From assembly GCA_003445795.1 (NCBI GenBank), contig DMCN01000089.1:57737-71247 (forward strand): 13,511 bases of DNA, read 5' to 3'. Positions 1 to 6,196 of this stretch are shown here, piece after piece (position 1 is the stretch's first letter; the number at the start of each line of letters is the position of its first letter). Under the pieces are notes generated by a model, which worked only from the letters and a program-made list of their open reading frames with translations, had not been told where the DNA came from and searched no databases. Position numbers and translations under genes: made by a program. The stretch comes from Gallionellaceae bacterium (GTDB lineage Bacteria > Pseudomonadota > Gammaproteobacteria > Burkholderiales > Gallionellaceae).

Positions 1-1
1 G

Positions 2-565
2 ATCATCCTGATGGAAGCGTCGATGGGCCTGTTCCTGCTCGAATCGCTGCGCATCACGCAACTGTTCCCGCGCATCGCCAGCATGGACGACCGCATGCGC
101 CACCGTTTGATGCTGGCCTCGCTGATCTTCCTGATCATCCTGGCGGGTATCGAGTCGTCGCTGGCGCTGATGCGCGACATGCTGATCACCGACAAGGCTT
201 CGCTGATGCGCGATCTGGCTTCTGTCGCGCCGGTGGTGGAAGACGGCTGGTTCACGCGCATCCCGATGGCGGGGCAGATGATCATGGGTTTCGTGCTGCC
301 TTTCGCGCTGGCCTTTGTGGCGATCCCGCTGGAGAGCACCGTGCATTCGCTGCGCACCGTGATCGGCGTGCTGCTGGTGCAGAGCATGCGCGGGCTGGCC
401 TTCGTGATCCGCTTCGTCGGTGTGATGTTCAAACGCATCGCCAAGGTGCTGGAGCTGGTCTACGACATTCCCATCGTCATTCCGATCATGATCGAGAACT
501 GGGTGAAGGCGCTGCGCGGCAATGTCTCCGACAAAGGTCAGATCAAGAGTGGGAGCACATCATGA
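2..565 (+). CDS. Membrane protein of unknown function, 5' end outside the window
   Basis: The reading frame is open from the first bases of the window. The first ATG (base 11) is therefore probably internal and the true start lies upstream. Counting from that ATG, 184 residues are visible. Two stretches look like membrane helices, at about residues 33-54 and 86-106. A long hydrophobic or amphipathic segment follows at about 114-140, and another hydrophobic stretch at about 150-162. The C-terminal tail is short and polar. I recognise no family. The stop codon overlaps the ATG of the next gene (ATGA), so the protein is probably made together with the lipoprotein that follows, and the two may form a membrane-lipoprotein pair. 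The function is unknown; the coding call is firm. Confidence 0.8.
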   Translation: MILMEASMGLFLLESLRITQLFPRIASMDDRMRHRLMLASLIFLIILAGIESSLALMRDMLITDKASLMRDLASVAPVVEDGWFTRIPMAGQMIMGFVLPFALAFVAIPLESTVHSLRTVIGVLLVQSMRGLAFVIRFVGVMFKRIAKVLELVYDIPIVIPIMIENWVKALRGNVSDKGQIKSGSTS

Positions 566-1224
566 AAAGAATATTGCTGATCGCATCGGTGCTGTTCGGT
601 TCGCTGTTCGTGACGGCGTGCGGCGACAGCCGCATGCACAGTCATGCCGTCTATATGCTGGTCGACACTTCCGGCACCTATGCGCAGGAGATGAACAAGG
701 CCACGCGCATCATCAACTATCTGCTGGCCTCGCTGAACTCGGGCGATTCGCTGGCGGTGGCCAAGGTGGAGACGCGCAGCTTCACCGAGAAGGACATCAT
801 CGCCAAGGTGACGTTCGACAAGCGCCCGTCGCAGGCGACCACGCAGAAGCGCGCTTTCAAGGCCAAGATCGAGGAATTCGCCAAACAGCCGCTGGGCAGC
901 GCGTTCACCGACATCACCGGCGGCCTCATCCAGGGTGCGGAATACCTGAACGAGACCCAGGCCGGTATCAAGACCATCGTCATCTTCTCCGACATGCAGG
1001 AAGAGCTGGGGCAGGGCACCGTGCGCGACTTCCCCATCAAGCTCGACGGCATTCGCATCGTGGCCTTGAACGTGACCAAGCTGCGCACCGACAACGCCGA
1101 CCCGCGGCTGTATCTCGACCGCCTCGCGCGCTGGGAAGCCCGTGTGCGCAAAGCCGGGGCGGTCGAGTGGGTGATGGTGAACGATCTGGAGAACAATATG
1201 GAATCGATATTGAAGACCCGCTGA
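562..1224 (+). CDS. Putative lipoprotein with a von Willebrand factor A-like domain
   Basis: The 220-residue product begins with a lipoprotein signal: basic start, hydrophobic core, and lipobox ending LFVTAC with Cys20 as the lipidation site. Gly at +2 does not suggest inner-membrane retention. The mature part looks like a VWA domain. Strand 1 ends in Asp35-Thr-Ser-Gly-Thr39, a variant of the DxSxS metal-ion adhesion motif. A Thr/Asp pair sits at 116-117, and a second acidic loop (Ser-Asp-Met) at 143-145 follows the strand TIVIFS. These features suggest a divalent-metal-dependent protein-interaction module at the cell envelope. It overlaps the upstream membrane-protein gene by 4 nt (ATGA) and is followed by a terminator, so it is the last gene of its operon. 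The exact partner is unknown. The VWA assignment is by motif and fold order only. Confidence 0.75.
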   Translation: MKRILLIASVLFGSLFVTACGDSRMHSHAVYMLVDTSGTYAQEMNKATRIINYLLASLNSGDSLAVAKVETRSFTEKDIIAKVTFDKRPSQATTQKRAFKAKIEEFAKQPLGSAFTDITGGLIQGAEYLNETQAGIKTIVIFSDMQEELGQGTVRDFPIKLDGIRIVALNVTKLRTDNADPRLYLDRLARWEARVRKAGAVEWVMVNDLENNMESILKTR

Positions 1225-1242
1225 ACACAAGTCTCCTCCCTT

Positions 1243-1289
1243 CCGCCCCGTCTCCGTCCGCAATGGACGAAAGGCGCGGCGGTTTTTTT
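1243..1289 (+). terminator. Rho-independent terminator after the VWA lipoprotein gene
   Basis: The outer arms CCGCC (1243-1247) and GGCGG (1278-1282) can pair. An inner hairpin forms from CGTCC (1255-1259) and GGACG (1265-1269). The structure is followed directly by seven T residues (1283-1289). It starts 18 nt after the stop codon at 1224, the normal place for an intrinsic terminator. Confidence 0.75.
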
Positions 1290-1305
1290 GCGGCCATTTT
1301 GCGCA

Positions 1306-1334
1306 TACACAAAAGCGGCGCGGTGCAGTATGCT
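1306..1334 (+). promoter_or_regulatory. Candidate sigma70 promoter for greB
   Basis: TACACA (1306-1311) and TATGCT (1329-1334) are separated by 17 nt. Each matches four of six positions of the sigma70 consensus. The pair lies between the upstream terminator and the greB start at 1367, where a promoter is expected. This is a consensus match by eye only, and other placements are possible. Confidence 0.35.
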
Positions 1335-1366
1335 CCCCTCCCCCGGATCAACCGAAGAAGCAACAC

Positions 1367-1924
1367 ATGAGCAAGGCCTTTACCCGCGAAACCGATGACG
1401 ACGACGATGATGAAGTCGCGCTGCCGGCGATCCCCGCCGGCACCAAGAACTACATCACCCCCGAGGGTTATCGTCGCCTGAAAGCGGAATATATGGAACT
1501 GCTGGACGTCGAACGTCCGGCGCTGGTGCAGACCGTGCACTGGGCGGCTTCCAACGGCGACCGCTCCGAGAACGGCGACTATATCTATGGCAAGAAACGC
1601 CTGCGCGAGATCGACCGCCGCCTGCGTTTCTTGGCCAAACGGCTGGAGAGCTCGGAAGTGATCGACCCGGCGCAACGCCAGGGCTGCGACCAGGTGTTCT
1701 TCGGCGCGACCGTCACCGTCTGCCACGGCGACGGTAGCGAGCGCACCTACAGCATCGTCGGCATCGACGAAGCCAACGCCAGCAAAGGCCACATCAGCTG
1801 GGTATCGCCGCTGGCGCGCACGCTGCTCAAGACGCGCGCGGACGATGCGGTGGTGTTGCAATTGCCGGAGGGCGTCGACGAGCTGGTGGTGATCGAGGTG
1901 GTGTACCGGCATATCGAGCTGTAA
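1367..1924 (+). CDS. greB: Transcription elongation factor GreB
   Basis: GreB enters the secondary channel of RNA polymerase and stimulates cleavage of backtracked RNA so that stalled complexes can resume. The 185-residue product has the N-terminal coiled-coil hairpin (about 30-100). The conserved tip GDRSENGDY carries acidic Asp65 and Glu68, equivalent to the catalytic pair of Gre factors. The run GKKRLREIDRR that follows is typical of GreB rather than GreA. The C-terminal FKBP-like domain spans about 108-185. An extension of about 25 residues precedes the normal start of the family and includes Asp10-Asp15 followed by Glu16. E. coli GreB is about 158 residues long and lacks this acidic stretch. 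The next gene starts 16 nt downstream, so the two may share a transcript. There is no clear Shine-Dalgarno; the ATG is chosen because the frame fits the family. Confidence 0.93.
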   Translation: MSKAFTRETDDDDDDEVALPAIPAGTKNYITPEGYRRLKAEYMELLDVERPALVQTVHWAASNGDRSENGDYIYGKKRLREIDRRLRFLAKRLESSEVIDPAQRQGCDQVFFGATVTVCHGDGSERTYSIVGIDEANASKGHISWVSPLARTLLKTRADDAVVLQLPEGVDELVVIEVVYRHIEL

Positions 1925-1940
1925 ATTTCAGGGAGCAGTG

Positions 1941-2870
1941 ATGAGAGTATTTTCTTTTCTGGTTGGCAGCGTGCTTGCCGTGCTGTCGTCGACCGCGGCA
2001 TGCGCCGAATACATTCCCAAGGCCGAACTTGTCGCGGACAACGTCTACGCGATCGTCGGACCATTGGGACAGCGCAGCATGGAGAACGACGGGCTGAATG
2101 CCAACTTCGGTTTCATCGTCACGCCTGCAGGCGTGATCCTGATCGACTCCGGCGCGAGCCTTCTGGGCGCGGAGAAGCTTGAGAAGGCCATCCGTGCAGT
2201 GACCGACAAGCCGGTGCGCTGGGTCGTCAACACGGGCAGCCAGGATCACCGCTGGTTGGGCAACGGCTACTTCGCCGGTCGCGGGGCCGAGATCATCGCG
2301 ATGGACAGGACTGCCGCGACGCAGGCGCAGTACGCCACCCAGCACATGGGCGGCCTCGAGCGTTTTCTCGGCGCGCGGCTGCAGGGGACCAAGCCGCTGC
2401 CTGCGACGCGCAAGTTGAGCGGTGACGCAGCCACGATTGAACTGGGCGGGGAAACGCTGGCGTTGCAATACAGCGACGCGCATTTTCCCGGCGACGCGAT
2501 GATCTTCCTGCCCAAGCGCGGGATCGTGTTCGGTGGCGACCTGGTCTATGTCGACCGGATGCTGGGCATTCTGCCCTGGTCCAGCGTGCGCAAGGGGCAG
2601 CGCGCATTCAAGGCGCTGGCGGCACTCAAGCCGACACGCGTCGTGCCCGGTCACGGGCGCGTCTGCGACCTTGCCAAGGCGCAGCGGGAAACCGGCGACT
2701 ACTACGATTTTCTGGCCGATGTCATTGGCGCTGCGGCCAGAGAAATGGAGGCGATGGATGAGGTGATCAAGCGCCATGCCGACCATGCGGCTTTCCGTCA
2801 CCTCGAGAACTATGACAGCCTGCACCGGGCCAATATGAACCGCGCGTTCACGGAGTTCGAGGCGGAATAA
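1941..2870 (+). CDS. Exported metallo-beta-lactamase-fold protein with a non-canonical metal site
   Basis: The 309-residue protein has an N-terminal signal sequence with a likely cleavage after Ala22 (A-C-A). Cys21 makes a lipoprotein alternative possible, although the lipobox is poor. The rest is an MBL-fold domain. It has the LIDSG strand (about 67-71) and then the position of the HxHxDH motif, where this protein reads Gly99-Ser-Gln101-Asp-His103-Arg104 before WLGN. The later ligands appear kept: His181 (DAHFPGD), Asp200 (GGDLVY) and His238 (PGHG). The overall layout resembles the periplasmic MBL proteins of the SoxH/quinoprotein-associated group, but the substrate is unknown. Start choice: GGGAG (1931-1935) is 5 nt before the ATG at 1941; a GTG directly upstream (1938) is in frame. 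It lies 16 nt after greB and converges on the DUF4395 gene. Confidence 0.88.
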   Translation: MRVFSFLVGSVLAVLSSTAACAEYIPKAELVADNVYAIVGPLGQRSMENDGLNANFGFIVTPAGVILIDSGASLLGAEKLEKAIRAVTDKPVRWVVNTGSQDHRWLGNGYFAGRGAEIIAMDRTAATQAQYATQHMGGLERFLGARLQGTKPLPATRKLSGDAATIELGGETLALQYSDAHFPGDAMIFLPKRGIVFGGDLVYVDRMLGILPWSSVRKGQRAFKALAALKPTRVVPGHGRVCDLAKAQRETGDYYDFLADVIGAAAREMEAMDEVIKRHADHAAFRHLENYDSLHRANMNRAFTEFEAE

Positions 2871-2874
2871 GGGC

Positions 2875-2893
2875 GACCGGCGCTGTACCGGTC
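2875..2893. terminator. Hairpin between convergent genes, possible bidirectional terminator
   Basis: The arms GACCGG (2875-2880) and CCGGTC (2888-2893) are perfect complements with a 7-nt loop. The hairpin fills the 21-nt gap between the MBL gene and the convergent DUF4395 gene and overlaps the latter's stop codon. Neither side has a real T run, so intrinsic termination is only a possibility. Confidence 0.4.
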
Positions 2894-3641
2894 ATTGGCA
2901 GTTGTTATGCAGTTTCCACTTTTCTTCATGCCCCATGGCCTTGGCGAATTCCGGCACCTTGCAGCGCTCGGCTTCGTTCGGGTCGGCTACGGAGGGCTGA
3001 GCAACTTCAGGCGCTGTCGGCAAAGCCGCACCCTTCTCTTTCCCCGTCGACCAGCTTGCAAGCAGAATGATCATCGCGGCAAATCCGACAACGACCAGCC
3101 ACTGGCTTTTGCTGCCTGCTGCACCGGGCGCGGGCGACGACTCGCACACCCCGCCGGGGCAGAGTTCTGCCTTGCCGTGGAACAGGTTGTAGATCATGCA
3201 GCCCAGGCAGATGCCGAAGGCGGTCTCGAAGAACAGCAGCAGCAGGCAGAGCGAGCAAACGATCAGGTTGACCGGGCCGATCATGTTGTTGATCACCACC
3301 AGATAGAGCATCGCGAGCACCAGCACAAAGCCGATCGCCCACGCGAATCGCTTCTGCGCTGCGCCTACATATTCTGGCTGTTGCCTGCGTACGAACCATT
3401 GCCCCACGATCAGGCTGGGTGCGTAAGCCGGGTTGATGAAGATGCGGATCGTGAAATCGACCAGGAACACGATGACGAACACCCGCGTGGGCTGGAAGTT
3501 GCCGAGCAGCCAGGCGTTCATGAAAGACACGATGGCAAAGAAGAACAGGATGCCGGCGCCCGCACGGGCCGCGCGTTCGTTCAGCACCGGGACGTCATAG
3601 CCGGGGACCTTCTGGCCGAATTGAAAGATGGAACCGTTCAT
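2892..3641 (-). CDS. DUF4395-family integral membrane protein with cysteine-rich C-terminal region
   Basis: The 249-residue protein has four hydrophobic helices in its first 145 residues (about 27-47, 52-70, 98-118, 121-141). It then has the sequence FGICLGCMIYNLF, whose CxxC (Cys145, Cys148) is characteristic of DUF4395 proteins. A second cysteine pair follows (Cys161, Cys166), then a fifth helix (about 180-198) and a polar tail ending with Cys227 and Cys248. DUF4395 proteins usually stop soon after the CxxC helix, so the fifth helix and tail look like an added module. The cysteines suggest thiol or metal chemistry, but no function is established. Start choice: AAGGA lies 6 nt before the ATG at 3641; an in-frame ATG at 3656 lacks such a site. 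The gene diverges from the Crp/Fnr regulator across a 71-nt gap, so that regulator may control it. Confidence 0.85.
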   Translation of the reverse strand: MNGSIFQFGQKVPGYDVPVLNERAARAGAGILFFFAIVSFMNAWLLGNFQPTRVFVIVFLVDFTIRIFINPAYAPSLIVGQWFVRRQQPEYVGAAQKRFAWAIGFVLVLAMLYLVVINNMIGPVNLIVCSLCLLLLFFETAFGICLGCMIYNLFHGKAELCPGGVCESSPAPGAAGSKSQWLVVVGFAAMIILLASWSTGKEKGAALPTAPEVAQPSVADPNEAERCKVPEFAKAMGHEEKWKLHNNCQ

Positions 3642-3673
3642 GCTTTTTCCTTGCATCTGTTGGCTGCGCAGTA

Positions 3674-3703
3674 TTGGCCAGCTCCGGTCGAGATGGGTAT
3701 GAT
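3674..3703 (+). promoter_or_regulatory. Candidate sigma70 promoter for the Crp/Fnr regulator
   Basis: TTGGCC (3674-3679, four of six matches to -35) and TATGAT (3698-3703, five of six matches to -10) are spaced by 18 nt. Transcription would start near 3709-3712, essentially at the ATG at 3713, which predicts a leaderless or almost leaderless mRNA. This agrees with the absence of a Shine-Dalgarno at normal distance from that ATG. Confidence 0.45.
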
Positions 3704-3713
3704 CGATATCATA
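3698..3713. promoter_or_regulatory. Fnr-like palindromic operator overlapping -10 and start codon
   Basis: TATGAT (3698-3703) and ATCATA (3708-3713) are perfect complements around a 4-nt centre (CGAT). The Fnr/Dnr-type consensus is TTGAT-N4-ATCAA; this site keeps TGAT-N4-ATCA and differs only in the outermost base of each consensus arm. It covers the putative -10 box of the neighbouring Crp/Fnr gene and ends on the A of its ATG, a position expected for autorepression. It also lies upstream of the divergent DUF4395 gene. Confidence 0.5.
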
Positions 3714-4333
3714 TGAAAAGAACTGCTCCTATCCTGCCTTCGGCGTTGGCTGAACTGTTGCCCGCAACGCTGCATGTTCTCTGCGCCACGATAACGCTCG
3801 GCAAGGGCAGTTATTTGTTCAAGGCCGGTCGCAAACCGGCCTGCATGTACTTCGTGGTCAGCGGCGAGTTGACGCTGGAGCGGCCCGGTGCGCAGGGTGA
3901 AAGCATCATCCTGCAGCGTACCCGCCAAGGCTTTGCGGCGGAAGCCAGTCTGCAGTCTGCCAGTTACCATTGCGATGCAAAGGCGGTCGCCGATACCGTG
4001 ATCGTCAGTATCCCCATCCGCGAATTGCGGACCATGCTGGAACAGGATCCGGCGTTCGCGCTCCGCTGGATCAGCATGCTAAACCGGGAGTTGAAACGGC
4101 TCAGATTGCAGTGCGAGCGTCTGTCCCTGAACACCGTGCAGGATCGTCTCTGCCACCTGATCGAAACCGAGGGGCGGGGTGGTCGTTACCCTATGGGCTC
4201 CGGATTGAAGTCGATCGCCCGTGAGTTGGGCGTCTCGCATGAAGCCTTGTACCGCTGTGTCGCCAGTCTGGAGAAGGGAGGGAAACTGCATCGAGTCGGC
4301 GGCGATCTGGTGCAGGCGGGCGTCAGTGGTTGA
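3713..4333 (+). CDS. Crp/Fnr-family transcriptional regulator
   Basis: The 206-residue protein has an N-terminal cyclic-nucleotide-binding-like beta barrel (about 15-110), including the glycines around KGSYLFKAGR and VVSGELTLE. A long dimerisation helix (about 115-140) and a C-terminal winged helix-turn-helix (about 163-197) follow. The recognition helix contains Glu177 and Arg181 in the pattern E-x-x-x-R, as in Fnr/Crp, which read the TGA part of their sites. Tyr180 replaces the Ser found in Fnr. There is no N-terminal cysteine cluster like that of Fnr, so an iron-sulfur oxygen sensor is unlikely; the effector is unknown. Start choice: the ATG at 3713 gives a normal N-terminus, while the in-frame TTG at 3674 would lie inside the presumed promoter. 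No other candidate start fits. Confidence 0.88.
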   Translation: MKRTAPILPSALAELLPATLHVLCATITLGKGSYLFKAGRKPACMYFVVSGELTLERPGAQGESIILQRTRQGFAAEASLQSASYHCDAKAVADTVIVSIPIRELRTMLEQDPAFALRWISMLNRELKRLRLQCERLSLNTVQDRLCHLIETEGRGGRYPMGSGLKSIARELGVSHEALYRCVASLEKGGKLHRVGGDLVQAGVSG

Positions 4334-4424
4334 TTTCGGAAACTGGAGCAATCACTGGAAAGCGCCCTCTCTGGGAGCGTCGCCACGCTGGAACAGCGAG
4401 ATACGCAAAATCCGGTCACATCAC

Positions 4425-4451
4425 CGAGACAAGCCGAATAGGTTGGTCTCG
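4425..4451. terminator. Hairpin at the 3' end of the fatty-acid operon
   Basis: The arms CGAGAC (4425-4430) and GTCTCG (4446-4451) pair perfectly. After one mismatch, several more pairs extend the stem towards a GAATA loop. The hairpin sits between the convergent ends of the Crp/Fnr gene and the NTF2-like gene, directly next to the latter's stop codon. No T run follows on either strand, so it may end transcription or protect mRNA ends rather than act as a classical terminator. Confidence 0.35.
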
Positions 4452-4452
4452 A

Positions 4453-4884
4453 TCAAGCATTCACCCGGCGTTTGAGAAAACGCATCAGACTGCCCAGCAT
4501 GGGTATCTTTTCGTACAGCTCTTCGGCGGCATCCCAATAGTCGCGGTGGTAATACACTTTGTGGTCGGCGGTGAAACGCAGATGGCTCGATCCGCGGATG
4601 CACTGTTCGGTGTGTCCGTTCGCTTCTGTGCAGAAGCGGAAATCCCAGACGATGAAAGCTTCGTCGTCCTGCAGGATGCTGCTGGTCACCGTGAATCTCG
4701 GATCCTCCACCTGTTTGAACATATGCTCGAAGATGCCGGTGATGGCGGCATGACCGCGCACTTCATTGAACGGGTCCTTGAAGTAGGCATCGCCGGTATA
4801 GAACTCGCGCAGTTTCTGCACATCTTCGCGCGACAGTGTCTCGAAGAGTTTGATGAAGCGTGCCAGTTGCGCTTGATGGCTCAT
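4453..4884 (-). CDS. NTF2/SnoaL-like protein, last gene of the fatty-acid operon
   Basis: The 143-residue protein matches the small cone-shaped NTF2/SnoaL fold. It has N-terminal helices with the typical FYTGDAYFKDPFNEVRG segment (about 28-44), then alternating strands including SSILQDDEAFIVWDF (68-82) and a His/Arg/Asp-containing strand near YYHRDYWD (111-118). Such proteins are small-molecule-binding or isomerase/hydratase-like. The conserved acidic and histidine residues inside the cone (for example Asp37, His113, Asp115) would be candidates for catalysis, but the substrate is unknown. There is no signal peptide, so it is cytosolic. Its ATG overlaps the stop of the dehydrogenase gene (ATGA), which argues for coupled translation and a shared pathway. 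Confidence 0.85.
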   Translation of the reverse strand: MSHQAQLARFIKLFETLSREDVQKLREFYTGDAYFKDPFNEVRGHAAITGIFEHMFKQVEDPRFTVTSSILQDDEAFIVWDFRFCTEANGHTEQCIRGSSHLRFTADHKVYYHRDYWDAAEELYEKIPMLGSLMRFLKRRVNA

Positions 4885-5648
4885 AGTCCGGTCACCTTGT
4901 GGACGATCCAGAAATACCAGCGATAGGGTAACAGCCGCAGCAGGCGCAGCCAGTTGGTGAAACGCTTCGGAAAATGGATGTGGAATTCGCCGCGCTCGAT
5001 GCCGTGCATCAGTTCATGCGCGGCAATCGTCGCGGAGATCAGCGCGGGCATCTTGAAGTCGTTGCCGGCGGTGAGCGGCGTGGCGACGAAACCGGGGTTG
5101 ATGAGATACACGCCGATGCCGCGCGGTCGCAGGTCGAGGTAGAGCGATTCGCACAGGTTGATGAGTGCGGCCTTGGTCGGACCGTAGATCAGGGCCTGCG
5201 GCAGGCCGCTCAGTCCGGCGACCGATGCGACGATGCCGATGCCCCCTTGTCCCTGGGCGATCAGCGATGGCAGCACGGCATTCAGACAATTCAGGGTGCC
5301 GCGGATATTGGTATCCACGATCTTTTCCGCTACCGCGAGATCGAAATCGTCGGCGCGCATCTTGTTGTAGGTTCCCGCGACCACCAGCACCAGATCGATG
5401 CCGCCCCAGTGTTCCATGATGCGGACGCGCGCAGCGACCAGTTCCTGCGCATGGGTGATGTCGAGCGGCAGGATCATCGCATTCGCATCATCGGAGGCGA
5501 TCTCCTGCAGCGCATTCCGGCTGCGGGCCGATAGCGCCACCCAGGCACCCTGTTCGAGCAGCAGGCGCGCCGTCTCTGCACCGATGCCGCTGGAGGCGCC
5601 GATGACCCAGACGCGCTGCCCGCGCCAGTCTTTTATCTTCGGGTTCAT
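4881..5648 (-). CDS. Short-chain dehydrogenase/reductase (SDR)
   Basis: The 255-residue protein is a classical SDR. It has the nucleotide-binding loop GASSGIG (17-23), an Asp63 in LDIT, the VAG strand motif (90-92) in place of NNAG, the structural Asn114, and the catalytic set Ser142, Tyr155 and Lys159 (Y-x-x-x-K). Arg42 and Arg44 after strand 2 favour NADP(H). The C-terminal 25 residues are rich in Leu, Trp and Tyr and basic residues, suggesting membrane association and a lipid-like substrate; this is an inference. It overlaps the upstream DUF3833 gene and the downstream NTF2-like gene by 4 nt each. It probably reduces or oxidises a fatty-acyl or ketone intermediate made by the operon. Confidence 0.92.
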   Translation of the reverse strand: MNPKIKDWRGQRVWVIGASSGIGAETARLLLEQGAWVALSARSRNALQEIASDDANAMILPLDITHAQELVAARVRIMEHWGGIDLVLVVAGTYNKMRADDFDLAVAEKIVDTNIRGTLNCLNAVLPSLIAQGQGGIGIVASVAGLSGLPQALIYGPTKAALINLCESLYLDLRPRGIGVYLINPGFVATPLTAGNDFKMPALISATIAAHELMHGIERGEFHIHFPKRFTNWLRLLRLLPYRWYFWIVHKVTGL

Positions 5649-6178
5649 GGCCGTTTGCTGAACGAGAGTGTGACTTCGCCCAGCTTGAAACCGAACTTGC
5701 TCATCTCGGCGCGGTTGAGCATCACCTGATCATCCATCAGGATCATCCAGTCTTCGAAGTTCACGTTGTAGACCGTGCCATCCACCGGCAGCGCGAGCAC
5801 ATATTTCCAGCGCAGTGCATTGCCCGAGGTGATGCCGACCGCTTCGCCAACCACGTCGGCGGCGGTGCCGATGTATTGCCCGTTCGGTTTCTTGCGGATG
5901 GTCCACACGCGTTTCTGCGTGCTGCCGTCGGAGTAGGTGAAGTCCTCGTCCAGCGTGCCGGTGTCGCCCTGCCAGCTGCACTGGATGACGACCTTGAAGC
6001 GTTTGATGACGTTGCCCTTGCGGTCCTGGAACATTCCCCAGGCATCGACGGTGCCGTTGAAGTACTGCTTCAGATCGAGCGCGGGTTTTTCTTTTGCATA
6101 CATCGAGACGTCGGTGGTGCTGCATGCGCTGAGCATGCAGATGCCGACGACGGGGAGCAGTTGGGTGTACCAGGTCAT
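5645..6178 (-). CDS. DUF3833-family lipoprotein
   Basis: The 177-residue product has a lipoprotein signal with lipobox LSAC (Cys19), and Ser at +2 is compatible with the outer membrane. The body has the features of DUF3833 proteins: a DLKQYFNGTVDAWGMFQDRKG segment near the start of the mature protein (about 35-55), conserved Trp residues, and a lipocalin-like series of beta strands (FKVVIQCSW, DEDFTYSDGS, RVWTIRK). This fold may bind a lipid at the envelope, but the function is unknown. A strong Shine-Dalgarno (AAGGAG) 7 nt before the ATG marks the one internal junction of the operon without overlap; the 18-nt gap follows the transporter gene. Its stop overlaps the dehydrogenase start (ATGA). 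Confidence 0.88.
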   Translation of the reverse strand: MTWYTQLLPVVGICMLSACSTTDVSMYAKEKPALDLKQYFNGTVDAWGMFQDRKGNVIKRFKVVIQCSWQGDTGTLDEDFTYSDGSTQKRVWTIRKKPNGQYIGTAADVVGEAVGITSGNALRWKYVLALPVDGTVYNVNFEDWMILMDDQVMLNRAEMSKFGFKLGEVTLSFSKRP

Positions 6179-6196
6179 GATGTGTCTCCTTGAGGG

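Noticed and set aside
522..1370. 282-codon open frame overlapping the VWA-like lipoprotein gene
   Set aside because: The frame at 562-1224 has a lipoprotein signal and VWA motifs and is coupled to the upstream gene. The alternative is His/Arg-rich shadow sequence that runs through the terminator.
3674..3712. TTG start giving a 13-residue longer Crp/Fnr regulator
   Set aside because: The extra residues do not resemble the family, there is no Shine-Dalgarno, and the segment coincides with the likely promoter and operator.
2895..3716. 273-codon open frame on the + strand antisense to the DUF4395 gene
   Set aside because: Its product is charged, low-complexity sequence, whereas the minus strand encodes clear membrane helices and the DUF4395 CxxC motif.
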